From: Candidatus Woesearchaeota archaeon
GTDB lineage: Archaea > Nanobdellota > Nanobdellia > Woesearchaeales > B54-G15
Length of the DNA stretch: 23,321 nt
Direction: 5' to 3'
Assembly: GCA_003648985.1 (NCBI GenBank)
Contig: QMQQ01000006.1
Span: 1-23,321 of the forward strand
A program made the translations under genes and the position numbers. Below the pieces are notes generated by a model. It was not told the origin of the DNA. It saw only the letters and a list, made by a program, of their open reading frames with translations, and searched no databases. Position 1 is the first letter of the stretch. Each line of letters starts with the position of its first letter. Below, piece after piece: positions 14,887-21,800 of this stretch.

Positions 14887-15955
14887 TGTTTTCTTTCTAA
14901 CCTTATCAGGACTCGTCCCAATAGCAGAAGAAGAAATATCTTCAATAATCAACCTAAAGAAAAACGAGATAGCAAATCTAACAGACTCAATCATCAAATT
15001 GAATACTTCTCTACAGAATGCGTGCCTTCTTGCATATGCCTCTCAAACAGCAAGGTCAGTTCTTATAAAAGTCGGTGAATCAGATAAGGAAATGAGAAAA
15101 ATAAATATTCAAAGTCTTGAACCTTTCATCGGAAAACAAAAGACCTTTGCTATCAGGAGCCTTAGCAAAAACAAAGACGTCGAAGAAAAAATCGGAGCAG
15201 AGCTTAAACAGCACACCAACTTAAAAGTATCTCTAAAGACACCAGAATTGCTGTTCATTGCTTTTCAGCACGAGAACAAAATACAAATCTGCATCGATCC
15301 AGCAGGATTCGAACTTGCAAAAAGGCAGTACAGAATTTATATACATCCAGAAACAATAAAAGCACCATTAGCTTTTGCAGCAACAACTTTAGCAAATTAT
15401 ACCTCATTGCTCGACCCCTTTTGTGGGTCTGGCATAATTCCAATCGAGGCAGCACTAAACAAAACAAACATATCTCCTCATCTCTATTCAAAACAAAAAT
15501 TCCTTTTTACAAAATTTCCAAACATTGACCAAGACAGCATATTTGCATTACGCGACAACAAAATAAAAAAAGGAATAAAAGAAAAAATATATGCCTCAGA
15601 CAAAAACCCGAGCTTTTTGCGAGGCGCAGAAAAGAATGCAATACTTGCAGGCGTAAAGCAAAACATATCATTCAGCCGTCTAGATATAAAAGACCTCGAC
15701 TTAAAATTCACTGAATCCTCAATCGATCTTATTGCAACACAACCACCGCCCCTAACAAAACAAAACCATCTATTTATCGAAAAGCTATACACAGAATTCT
15801 TCTATCAAGCAGAATACATAACAAGCACTGTTTCTTGCATCACAACAGAAACATCTTTCCCGGAACTTACTAAAGCAGCCTCAAAATATCACTTTGAAAT
15901 AAAACAAACTTTTCAAGTTGAAAAGAATAAAATAGTTCTTTTCAAAAAAACCTAA
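14879..15955 (+). CDS. THUMP-type tRNA guanine-N2 methyltransferase (Trm14/RlmL family)
   Basis: A 358-residue protein. Residues 1-150 form the ferredoxin-like plus THUMP RNA-binding part. Residues 160-358 form a Rossmann methyltransferase with motif I DPFCGSGIIPIEAA (179-192), an acidic motif II region (ASDKNP, 239-244) and a catalytic-loop position reading ATQPPP (286-291). The DPFCGSG...IEAALxxxNISP pattern fits COG0116, which includes archaeal Trm14 (m2G6 in tRNA) and bacterial RlmL. The usual NPP[YF] catalytic motif is altered to QPPP, so activity or target base may differ. The start overlaps the end of gyrA by 8 bp. Its 3' end runs 14 bp into the convergent permease gene. Trm-G10 is the main alternative. 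Confidence 0.83.
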   Translation: MHDVFFLTLSGLVPIAEEEISSIINLKKNEIANLTDSIIKLNTSLQNACLLAYASQTARSVLIKVGESDKEMRKINIQSLEPFIGKQKTFAIRSLSKNKDVEEKIGAELKQHTNLKVSLKTPELLFIAFQHENKIQICIDPAGFELAKRQYRIYIHPETIKAPLAFAATTLANYTSLLDPFCGSGIIPIEAALNKTNISPHLYSKQKFLFTKFPNIDQDSIFALRDNKIKKGIKEKIYASDKNPSFLRGAEKNAILAGVKQNISFSRLDIKDLDLKFTESSIDLIATQPPPLTKQNHLFIEKLYTEFFYQAEYITSTVSCITTETSFPELTKAASKYHFEIKQTFQVEKNKIVLFKKT

Positions 15956-17093
15956 ACCCAATGACATCAGCAATAGCGTATAACATGCCAAAAACATAAA
16001 GAGCAATTATCATAAAAGAAAATACAAAATTCTTTGGCATCCTATATTCTGGCTGTCTATTCCCAAGCTTTTCACTCCTTTTTGCCATCAACACAACCAG
16101 AATGCCAGTCAGTCCTAATCCAATAGCACCAGTCGCTTCAATAATCTTTGCAAATCCAACAAACTTCCTAATCGCAAAGAATACTCCAAATGGAATGATG
16201 CAGCTCAAAAACCAGCTTAGCTTATCACCCAACCCATAATCATAATTATACATTCCCTTCAATGCAAAAGCAAGCGTGATAAAACATGTAAACATAGCAA
16301 AAACAGCAAAGATGTTTCCAAGCAGTAACATTGCTTCACCTAAAACATTTCCCAATCCAATCGTTGCAACCTCTGTCGTAGCTTTTCCAGTAATTCCAAC
16401 AACAAGCATGGCAAAAACGGCATATATCACCATAGAAATAATCATTCCAAGAATAATACTCTTCTTCAACAAATTTTCTTTTTTCAAAAGCTCTTCTCTC
16501 ATTTCTGGTACTGCAGCAGTCGCACCGTAAGCAAAAAGAACAACACCATAAGGGATAAATATCCTCTTTAAACTAAATTCCCCTAGATTACCAAAATCAA
16601 TATGTTTAAACCCAAAAAAGAAAATCACACCAACAATCGCTAGCATCAACGGAACAAAAATCAATTCACTCTTTGCAATAGTTTTCAACCCAAAATAAAC
16701 TATCAAACTTGCAGCAGCAAAAAATATCAACGAATAAAGCAATTGACTTCCAAAGCCGAATATCGCAAACAATACTTCTCCTTCCCCAACAAGATATGCA
16801 ACAAGCGCACCATAAATTCCAAAAACCATTGAGAAAGCCATCAATCTCCTTCCCCATTTTCCAAGATATCTTGCAGCATACCCAGTAAGCTGATGAATCC
16901 CTCTCGTTCTTAAACAAACTTCGCCAACATACAAGTTCATCAACATTACCAAAAGCCCAATCAAAACAATATCAATCAAAGCTGTTAGAAACCCAGCTTT
17001 AGCACTAACATAAGGAATAGCAAATATGCCTGCTCCGATTATTGTACCTATCAATGTAGCAGTAGCTTCAGCAAGCGCTTTCATCTTGCTCAT
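15942..17093 (-). CDS. Amino-acid permease, APC superfamily
   Basis: A 383-residue integral membrane protein with about 11 hydrophobic helices. The first helix carries the substrate/sodium-site signature GTIIGAGIFAIPY (residues 16-28), with the unwound glycine-rich centre of the LeuT fold. Residues 31-70 (KAGFLTALID..., YVGEVCLRTRGIHQLTGYA) match the aromatic or neutral amino-acid transporter branch (HAAAP/AAAP). FAYGATAAVPEM (187-198) is the helix-6 segment typical of that branch. It is expected to import amino acids across the plasma membrane, coupled to H+ or Na+; the exact substrate cannot be read. It is convergent with the methyltransferase gene, with a 14-bp 3' overlap, and stands alone on its strand apart from the Lys-rich gene upstream. 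Confidence 0.88.
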   Translation of the reverse strand: MSKMKALAEATATLIGTIIGAGIFAIPYVSAKAGFLTALIDIVLIGLLVMLMNLYVGEVCLRTRGIHQLTGYAARYLGKWGRRLMAFSMVFGIYGALVAYLVGEGEVLFAIFGFGSQLLYSLIFFAAASLIVYFGLKTIAKSELIFVPLMLAIVGVIFFFGFKHIDFGNLGEFSLKRIFIPYGVVLFAYGATAAVPEMREELLKKENLLKKSIILGMIISMVIYAVFAMLVVGITGKATTEVATIGLGNVLGEAMLLLGNIFAVFAMFTCFITLAFALKGMYNYDYGLGDKLSWFLSCIIPFGVFFAIRKFVGFAKIIEATGAIGLGLTGILVVLMAKRSEKLGNRQPEYRMPKNFVFSFMIIALYVFGMLYAIADVIGFRFF

Positions 17094-17187
17094 CTAATTA
17101 TTCTTAAAAATTTGAATAGAATTAAAAACGTTTCTTAACACTTCTAAGGCATAAAAAGAAAAAAGAAAATCAAAAAATCAAGCAAGC

Positions 17188-17304
17188 TTATCTTCTCTTC
17201 TTCTTTTTAGTTTTCTTCTTAGTGGTCTTCTTCTTTTTGCCGCCTTTCTTGGCTTTTTTCTTAGTACTCTTTTTCTTAGCACCTTTTTTCTTCTTTGCAG
17301 GCAT
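17188..17304 (-). CDS. 38-aa lysine-rich basic protein
   Basis: A very short gene: MPAKKKKGAKKKSTKK... ending KKKKRR, 38 residues, of which about two thirds are Lys or Arg and the rest are Ala, Gly, Thr, Ser and Pro. A strong Shine-Dalgarno, AGAGGTGA (17313-17320), lies 8 nt upstream of the ATG, which makes a real gene likely despite the low complexity. Proteins of this kind (MPAKKK-type, histone H1-tail-like) occur in small archaeal genomes and are presumed to bind DNA or RNA and compact or neutralise it. That function is inference from composition. A TATA-like element at 17351-17358 (minus strand TTTTTATA) would give a short leader. Confidence 0.75.
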   Translation of the reverse strand: MPAKKKKGAKKKSTKKKAKKGGKKKKTTKKKTKKKKRR

Positions 17305-17312
17305 TTTTTGTT

Positions 17313-17320
17313 TCACCTCT
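17313..17320 (-). promoter_or_regulatory. Shine-Dalgarno of the Lys-rich gene
   Basis: The minus strand reads AGAGGTGA followed by 8 nt and ATG. It is one of the clearest ribosome-binding sites in the window and the main argument that this 38-codon frame is translated. Confidence 0.75.
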
Positions 17321-17400
17321 TTTTGTTTTTAAATCAAAAAATAAAACTGCTATAAAAACTTTTTTCTTTAGAAAAATTACTGGAACATAAAACAGTAAAA

Positions 17401-17408
17401 TTTAATAA
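17401..17408 (+). promoter_or_regulatory. TATA-like box for the 95-aa gene
   Basis: TTTAATAA, centred about 26 nt upstream of the ATG at 17430, fits a leaderless transcript. The rest of the gap 17305-17429 is AT-rich divergent promoter space with no other feature I can support. Confidence 0.5.
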
Positions 17409-17429
17409 GTCTAAAAGGATCTCTTAATC

Positions 17430-17717
17430 ATGCCAAAACAAAAATACCTGATTATCTATTCATTGTCAAAGCAAAAACCAAAACAAAAATCAAAGTTTAA
17501 TAGGGAACTGTTTGGCTATAAAGACAGTTCAAATTTCGGAAAGTACAGCTACCAGAGAAAAGGACTTCTCCTGAAAACAGAATTCTTAAAACCTTTTCCA
17601 ACAACAATCATTCTCAGAAAAACAGCAATAAAGAAAATACCAAAATTAAGAATGCTCTTTAGAAAATACAAAGTAAAATATCGCATATATAAAATAACTG
17701 GGGGCGCTGGGATTTGA
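17430..17717 (+). CDS. Small basic protein, unknown function
   Basis: A 95-residue protein with a strand-rich, basic character: KYLIIYSLSKQKPKQKSK, then FNRELFGYKDSSNFGKY and YQRKGLL, then TTIILRKTAIKKI and a final KYKVKYRIYKI strand. The central FGYKD...FGKYxYxRxGLL stretch looks like a conserved motif and I have an impression of similar small archaeal proteins, but I cannot name a family. The alpha/beta pattern and charge suggest an RNA- or DNA-binding role, which is unproven. The last six codons and the stop run into the 3' end of the convergent tRNA-Trp gene, so the C-terminal GGAGI residues are dictated by the tRNA acceptor and T arm. Confidence 0.75.
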   Translation: MPKQKYLIIYSLSKQKPKQKSKFNRELFGYKDSSNFGKYSYQRKGLLLKTEFLKPFPTTIILRKTAIKKIPKLRMLFRKYKVKYRIYKITGGAGI

Positions 17718-17772
17718 ACCCAGATCTGCCGGTCTGGAGCCGGCTGTAATAGCCTGGTTATACTACGCCCCC
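17699..17772 (-). tRNA. tRNA-Trp (anticodon CCA), no intron
   Basis: The minus strand folds with acceptor GGGGGCG/CGCCCCC and discriminator A, anticodon stem GCCGG/CCGGC around loop CTCCAGA (anticodon CCA), and T arm CTGGGTTCAAATCCCAG. There is no insertion in the anticodon loop, although many archaeal tRNA-Trp genes carry an intron there. No CCA is encoded. It lies 1 nt downstream of tRNA-Arg and is surely on the same transcript. Confidence 0.95.
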
Positions 17773-17773
17773 A

Positions 17774-17848
17774 TGGGCCTGGAGGGATTCGAACCCCCGA
17801 TCTGCGGCTTAGAAGGCCGCCGCCTTATCCAGACTAGGCTACAGGCCC
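17774..17848 (-). tRNA. tRNA-Arg (anticodon TCT)
   Basis: The minus strand folds with acceptor GGGCCTG/CAGGCCC and discriminator A, anticodon stem GCGGC/GCCGC around loop CTTCTAA (anticodon TCT), and T arm GGGGGTTCGAATCCCTC. There is no intron and no encoded CCA. It is the upstream member of a two-tRNA unit with tRNA-Trp. Confidence 0.95.
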
Positions 17849-17863
17849 ATCAGAAGAAAAAAC

Positions 17864-18514
17864 CTAAACTGAGTATTTAACTTTTTCTCTCGGCATCAAA
17901 TTAAATCTTCTGTTTATCTCAGCAATAAGCCATCTTCCTTCAACATCAACACTCGCAAACGAATATTCCGGCCAAGGATGTAGCACAACAATTCCCTTCC
18001 TGGAATAAAATACTCTCGTAGCAGAATCAGGAACCCCTCGCTTAAATTCGTACGCAAATTCTTCAAAACCTTTTGTGCCGAATCCAAGAAAATAATTATA
18101 AAATCTTTTACCAAAATCAGATTTCAGATTTAAATCAGCGGCAAAATAATCATCTTCAGATATTCTCGCAGCAACGCCAACCTCTTTATCTGGCTTTTTC
18201 CGCCTAAACATCTCCTGATTAAAAATAGAATATCCTTTTCTATCGAGCTCGCTGAATCCGTTTTGCACAACTTCTTCATCAAAATCTCTAGAACACGTGT
18301 ATATATCAACCCTGAACAAACCATCAACCCTTCTGCAATAAACATGCGATTCAGAAACTATAACAACTATACCATTTCCTACCTCAAATCTTTTAACTGC
18401 ATTCAATCCAAAATCCCTTACAATTTCATTAACTAAAGAATCCAGTCCTTTCTCTTTTCCACAAAAAAACCTCACATGCAATCCAAAATCCTCTCTGCTT
18501 CCTCTGTATATCAT
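17864..18514 (-). CDS. Two-domain SpeD-like (AdoMet decarboxylase fold) protein
   Basis: A 216-residue protein that looks like two SpeD-type halves in tandem. The first half (residues 1-95) has GLHVRFFCG, then VVIVSESHVYC with the Glu-Ser-His cleavage-site triplet at 55-57, then DIYTCS with Cys74, the position of the catalytic Cys. The HTWPE segment that normally follows ESH is absent. The second half (120-216) has no ESH but has VVLHPWPEYSFASVDVE (177-192), the other half of the SpeD signature. Ordinary prokaryotic SpeD is a homodimer of about 120-residue chains that self-cleave at ESH to form pyruvoyl. Here one chain could supply complementary parts of one active site. The substrate may be AdoMet, Arg or Orn (SpeD homologues with changed substrates are known), or the protein may be inactive. 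It is divergent from rtcA. Confidence 0.65.
   Translation of the reverse strand: MIYRGSREDFGLHVRFFCGKEKGLDSLVNEIVRDFGLNAVKRFEVGNGIVVIVSESHVYCRRVDGLFRVDIYTCSRDFDEEVVQNGFSELDRKGYSIFNQEMFRRKKPDKEVGVAARISEDDYFAADLNLKSDFGKRFYNYFLGFGTKGFEEFAYEFKRGVPDSATRVFYSRKGIVVLHPWPEYSFASVDVEGRWLIAEINRRFNLMPREKVKYSV
17874..17881 (-). promoter_or_regulatory. TATA-like box of the tRNA-Arg/Trp unit
   Basis: The minus strand reads GTTAAATA, about 29 nt upstream of the tRNA-Arg 5' end. It lies across the last codons and stop of the upstream SpeD-like gene. Confidence 0.45.
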
Positions 18515-18536
18515 GCCCCAAGGTTATTAAAAATTC

Positions 18537-18546
18537 AAATTTAAAA
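18537..18546 (-). promoter_or_regulatory. TATA-like box for the SpeD-like gene
   Basis: The minus strand reads TTTTAAATTT, centred 27 nt upstream of the ATG at 18514. It shares the short divergent gap with the rtcA promoter. Confidence 0.45.
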
Positions 18547-18562
18547 CTTCCGCTTCCAAACA

Positions 18563-18572
18563 TTTTTATTTA
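18563..18572 (+). promoter_or_regulatory. TATA-like box deciding the rtcA start
   Basis: TTTTTATTTA is centred 26 nt upstream of the ATG at 18593. The earlier in-frame ATG at 18572 falls on this box, which argues that it is not the start. Confidence 0.5.
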
Positions 18573-18592
18573 TGCATTCCAATACGATTCAA

Positions 18593-19675
18593 ATGCTAAA
18601 CATTAATGGAAGCTATGGCGAAGGCGGTGGCCAGATCGTAAGAACAGCATTAGCACTATCAACCTTAACTGGAATACCATTCAGCATAACGAATATAAGA
18701 GAAGCACGCCCCCAGCCAGGATTAAAAGCACAGCATCTGCACTGCATAAAAGCATTAGAGCAACTTTGCAATGCAAGAGCAGAAAATGCATCTCTTAGCT
18801 CAACCAAGCTAACATTTCATCCAGGAAAAATACAAAGCAAAACAATATCTATAGACATAGGTACAGCAGGCTCTATTTCATTACTGTTACAATCAGTGCT
18901 TTTGCCTTCAATGTTCGCTCCAGGAAAGGTTAGACTTCGCATAAAAGGTGGCACAGCAGGAAAATGGGCAATGCCTTTTGAATACTTCATGCACGTTCTC
19001 GTTCCAACAATATCCCTCTATGCAGAAATAGAGCCGAAATTAATACGCCGTGGCTATTACCCAAAAGGAAACGGTTTTGTTGACATAAAAATAAATCCTC
19101 TCTATTCAATATCAGAATTCGATTCATTTGAACAGTTTCTAAAACATATGCAGCAAAACGCTCCAAAAATAAACCTGACAGAGCAAGGAAAACTCATAGC
19201 AATAAGAGGCATCTCACATGCTTCATCAGACCTGCAAAAAAACAACGTAGCAGAGCGCCAGGCAAAATCTGCAAAACAAACCTTAGCATCGCTCGACTGC
19301 CCAATAAAAATAGACGTTGAATACAGCAACACTCTTTCAACAGGCTCTGGAATAACCATCTGGGCAATATTCGAGCACAACGAAAAAAACTATTTCCTTG
19401 GCTCAGATGCTTTAGGTGAGCGCAGCAAAAGAGCAGAAATCGTCGGCAAAGAAGCAGCAGAAAAACTTCTTTTTGAAATAAATTCCAAAGCGTGCGCAGA
19501 CCAACATCTTGCAGACAATCTCGTTCCATTCCTCATCTTCGGCGGTAGCGTAAAAACATCAGTCATAACAGAACACTGCAGAACAAACGTCTGGGTTTGC
19601 AACCAATTCATCCCAAACGCGCTAAAAATAGAAGAGAAAAACAAAACAATAACATTTATAAAAACACAGAAATAA
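18593..19675 (+). CDS. rtcA: RNA 3'-terminal phosphate cyclase
   Basis: A 360-residue RtcA, which uses ATP to turn an RNA 3'-phosphate into a 2',3'-cyclic phosphate through an enzyme-AMP intermediate in the cytoplasm. It begins with the family signature GSYGEGGGQIVRTALALS (from residue 6), has RPQPGLKAQHL, the GGT...WAMP segment (archaeal relatives usually have GGTDV) and RRGYYPKGNG. ADQHLADNL carries the His (about residue 305) that becomes adenylylated. The start at 18593 gives the normal family N-terminus (short strand, then GSYGEGGG) and fits the TATA spacing; an upstream ATG at 18572 would add seven residues. It is followed by an intron-containing tRNA-Ser, and RNA ends made by the splicing endonuclease are possible substrates, though not shown. 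Confidence 0.92.
   Translation: MLNINGSYGEGGGQIVRTALALSTLTGIPFSITNIREARPQPGLKAQHLHCIKALEQLCNARAENASLSSTKLTFHPGKIQSKTISIDIGTAGSISLLLQSVLLPSMFAPGKVRLRIKGGTAGKWAMPFEYFMHVLVPTISLYAEIEPKLIRRGYYPKGNGFVDIKINPLYSISEFDSFEQFLKHMQQNAPKINLTEQGKLIAIRGISHASSDLQKNNVAERQAKSAKQTLASLDCPIKIDVEYSNTLSTGSGITIWAIFEHNEKNYFLGSDALGERSKRAEIVGKEAAEKLLFEINSKACADQHLADNLVPFLIFGGSVKTSVITEHCRTNVWVCNQFIPNALKIEEKNKTITFIKTQK
19655..19663 (+). promoter_or_regulatory. TATA-like box for tRNA-Ser
   Basis: TTTATAAAA, inside the last codons of rtcA, is centred about 28 nt upstream of the tRNA-Ser 5' end. Confidence 0.5.
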
Positions 19676-19686
19676 AACAATTCTAC

Positions 19687-19815
19687 GCCGGGGTCGCATA
19701 GCCTGGCCATTGCGGAGGATTGCTAATCCTCTGCCCTTCGGGGCACGTGGGTTCGAATTTCACCCGCGAGGATTAGCGCTTCCATGACGGGTGAATGGAA
19801 GTCCCACCCCCGGCG
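19687..19815 (+). tRNA. tRNA-Ser (anticodon GCT) with a 44-nt T-loop intron
   Basis: Exons fold as a class II tRNA-Ser: acceptor GCCGGGG/CCCCGGC with discriminator G, anticodon stem GAGGA/TCCTC around loop TTGCTAA (anticodon GCT), a variable arm GCCC-TTCG-GGGC, and T stem GTGGG/CCCAC. The T loop TTCGAAT is interrupted after the second A (positions 59/60). Removing 19758-19801 restores GTGGG-TTCGAAT-CCCAC exactly. No CCA is encoded. The transglutaminase ATG lies 8 nt after the tRNA 3' end, so the two may share a transcript. Confidence 0.95.
19758..19801 (+). other. tRNA-Ser intron in the T loop, canonical BHB
   Basis: A BHB can be drawn without strain: outer helix GTGGG/CCCAC (T stem), 3-nt bulge AGT on the 3' side (cut after AG), central 4-bp helix TTCG/TGGA with two G-U pairs, 3-nt bulge AAT on the 5' side (cut after AA), and inner helix TTCACCCG/CGGGTGAA of 8 perfect pairs. 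The 21-nt loop contains GAGGATTAGC (19768-19777), perfectly complementary to 19722-19731 in the anticodon arm. The tRNA splicing endonuclease should excise it. Confidence 0.88.
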
Positions 19816-19823
19816 TTTCTAAA

Positions 19824-21791
19824 ATGAAATACAGCATAATGACTATTGCCATTATTCTGCTTCTGCTTACATCACCGATTTCTGTAACATCAACAAACCA
19901 AACAAAAACTGATTGGCTTTCTTACCAGCAATACAAACTCAAAACAACAATTCAAACAGATATAAACATCACTAAAACCGCAAAAACAAGATTAGAAATG
20001 ATTGAAGCAAGAACCTCTCTGTTTCCACAACAAACAGCTTCGCAGTCGATTCTTTCAATCACAACACAGCCACCTGTTGCAGAAAAAAATCATGAACTCG
20101 TGTTCAAGTGGTATAATCCAAAAGAAAAGACCCTCTCTTACAAAATTAATGCCACTGTCAAAACAACTCCTGCAACATCACAGATCAAAACAAAAATCGC
20201 TTTTCCCCCGAACATCGATAGAGAAAAATTCAGCCTCTATCTAGAGCCAACAGAACTAATCGACAGCAATAACCCATTAATAAAAGAAAAAGCCATTGAG
20301 CTTGCATCTGACAAAAACGACCTATTCGATGTCGTATTCACTCTCGCAAATTGGGTTTATCAGCATGTAAACTATAATGAACTCCTTGGAAAAGAAGTCA
20401 AAAAAGCTTCCTGGGTCTTGACATACAAACAAGGAACATGCGATGAATTCACAGCACTTTTCGTAGCTTTATGCCGCGCATTAGACATTCCTGCAAAATA
20501 CATATCAGGCATTGCATATTCAAACATCATCTCATCATTTGAAATGCATGCATGGGCTTCTGTTTATTTTCCTAACTATGGATGGATTCCATTTGATCCA
20601 ACATATGGTCAATTCGGCTACGTCGATGCAAGCCACATAGTTTTAAAAGAATCCTATGATGCTGAAACAAAAGCAGTTAAGCTCGTATGGCGCGGCTCAG
20701 ATATAGAAATCACAGCTTCGCAGCCAAGCGCAAATGCTTATCTTCTTGACACCTCAGGAAAAAGAACATCGCCTATTGAAATCACGCCATCAATTCTATT
20801 CAAAAGAACTGGATTCGGCTCATACAACCTCGTAAAAGCAACCATAACAAACGAAAACAACTTTTACGTCAGTGAAGAAATTTCACTTGCAAAGCCAAAT
20901 GAAATAGAACTCCTTGATGCACAAATAAAACACATTCTTCTAAAACCAAACGAAGAAAAACAGATCTTTTGGCGCATAAAGGTAAAGCCAGACCTTGAAA
21001 GAAATGCAATATACACATTTCCTATCATCATTAAATCAAATCTTTTATCAAAGCAATTAGAATTCAAATCAGCATACAAAGAGACAATCTATTCTCTTTC
21101 TACTATAAATCAGCATGTTCCAGAACAATTGCTTCCAAAAGAAGGCGGCGCAACCATTCAATGCATAGCAGAAAAACAAACCCTTGCTGTAGGCGAATCA
21201 TCCCTTATCAGCTGCACATTAAAAAATAACAACCAATTTCCAATCGAACAACTGCAGCTCTGCTTTGACAAAGACTGCAAAACAGTTTCAATACAATCAG
21301 GAGAAGAAAAAGTATTTCCATTCATATTTAGCTCAGAAACAGCAGGAGAAACAGACCTTACTATAACAGCATCAAGTGAATTCTTCTCAAAAAAGATAAT
21401 TCTCACTTTCACCATTCTCGATGAACCAAAAATAGAGATAACAGATCTTTCTTATCCAGAAAAAGTCGAATACAACACCAAATTTACAATATCGTTCACA
21501 ATAAAAAAACTATCCTACAGGAATCCATCAAACGTGAAAATCATCTTAAAGCAGAATAAATACAAGAAGGAATGGTACCTGCGAAAGCTTGAAACAGACA
21601 AGCAGATGAGAATCTCATTAAGTGGTTCTGACCTTGATCCAGGAACAAACCAGATATCATTAACCATTCTTTACAACGGAAAACAAGCAGGAGCGCAATT
21701 CACAATCTCGCTTGAAAAAGTAACATTCTTCCAAAGAGCAATCCTTTTCCTAAAAAAACTCACAAAAGCACTTTCTTCTATTTTCAGATAG
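19824..21791 (+). CDS. Secreted transglutaminase-like cysteine protein with Ig-like domains
   Basis: A 655-residue exported protein. Residues 1-23 are a signal peptide (KYSIMTIAIILLLLTSPISV). A beta-rich N-terminal region precedes a transglutaminase-core domain with all three catalytic residues in order: Cys206 in KQGTCDEFTALFVALCRALDIPA (in two parts), His242 in EMHAWASVYFPNYGW, and Asp258 in PFDPTYGQ. Residues 330-640 form two or three beta-sandwich modules with N/C-capped strands of CARDB/Ig type. The end is an amphipathic basic helix (FLKKLTKALSSIFR), not a clear membrane anchor. Such proteins act outside the cell as proteases or cross-linkers; the substrate is unknown. I use the ATG at 19824, which begins the signal peptide; an in-frame ATG at 19791 lies inside the tRNA intron and would add an implausible polar extension. 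Confidence 0.88.
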   Translation: MKYSIMTIAIILLLLTSPISVTSTNQTKTDWLSYQQYKLKTTIQTDINITKTAKTRLEMIEARTSLFPQQTASQSILSITTQPPVAEKNHELVFKWYNPKEKTLSYKINATVKTTPATSQIKTKIAFPPNIDREKFSLYLEPTELIDSNNPLIKEKAIELASDKNDLFDVVFTLANWVYQHVNYNELLGKEVKKASWVLTYKQGTCDEFTALFVALCRALDIPAKYISGIAYSNIISSFEMHAWASVYFPNYGWIPFDPTYGQFGYVDASHIVLKESYDAETKAVKLVWRGSDIEITASQPSANAYLLDTSGKRTSPIEITPSILFKRTGFGSYNLVKATITNENNFYVSEEISLAKPNEIELLDAQIKHILLKPNEEKQIFWRIKVKPDLERNAIYTFPIIIKSNLLSKQLEFKSAYKETIYSLSTINQHVPEQLLPKEGGATIQCIAEKQTLAVGESSLISCTLKNNNQFPIEQLQLCFDKDCKTVSIQSGEEKVFPFIFSSETAGETDLTITASSEFFSKKIILTFTILDEPKIEITDLSYPEKVEYNTKFTISFTIKKLSYRNPSNVKIILKQNKYKKEWYLRKLETDKQMRISLSGSDLDPGTNQISLTILYNGKQAGAQFTISLEKVTFFQRAILFLKKLTKALSSIFR

Positions 21792-21800
21792 CAAGTAAAA

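Noticed and set aside
11274..14945. Several minus-strand open frames within gyrA
   Set aside because: They are hydrophobic Ser/Ile-rich shadows of a Lys/Glu-rich gene; the plus strand has unambiguous gyrase and intein motifs.
19791..19823. Upstream in-frame ATG that would extend the transglutaminase-like protein by 11 residues
   Set aside because: It lies inside the tRNA-Ser intron and 3' exon and would place a polar extension before an obvious signal peptide.
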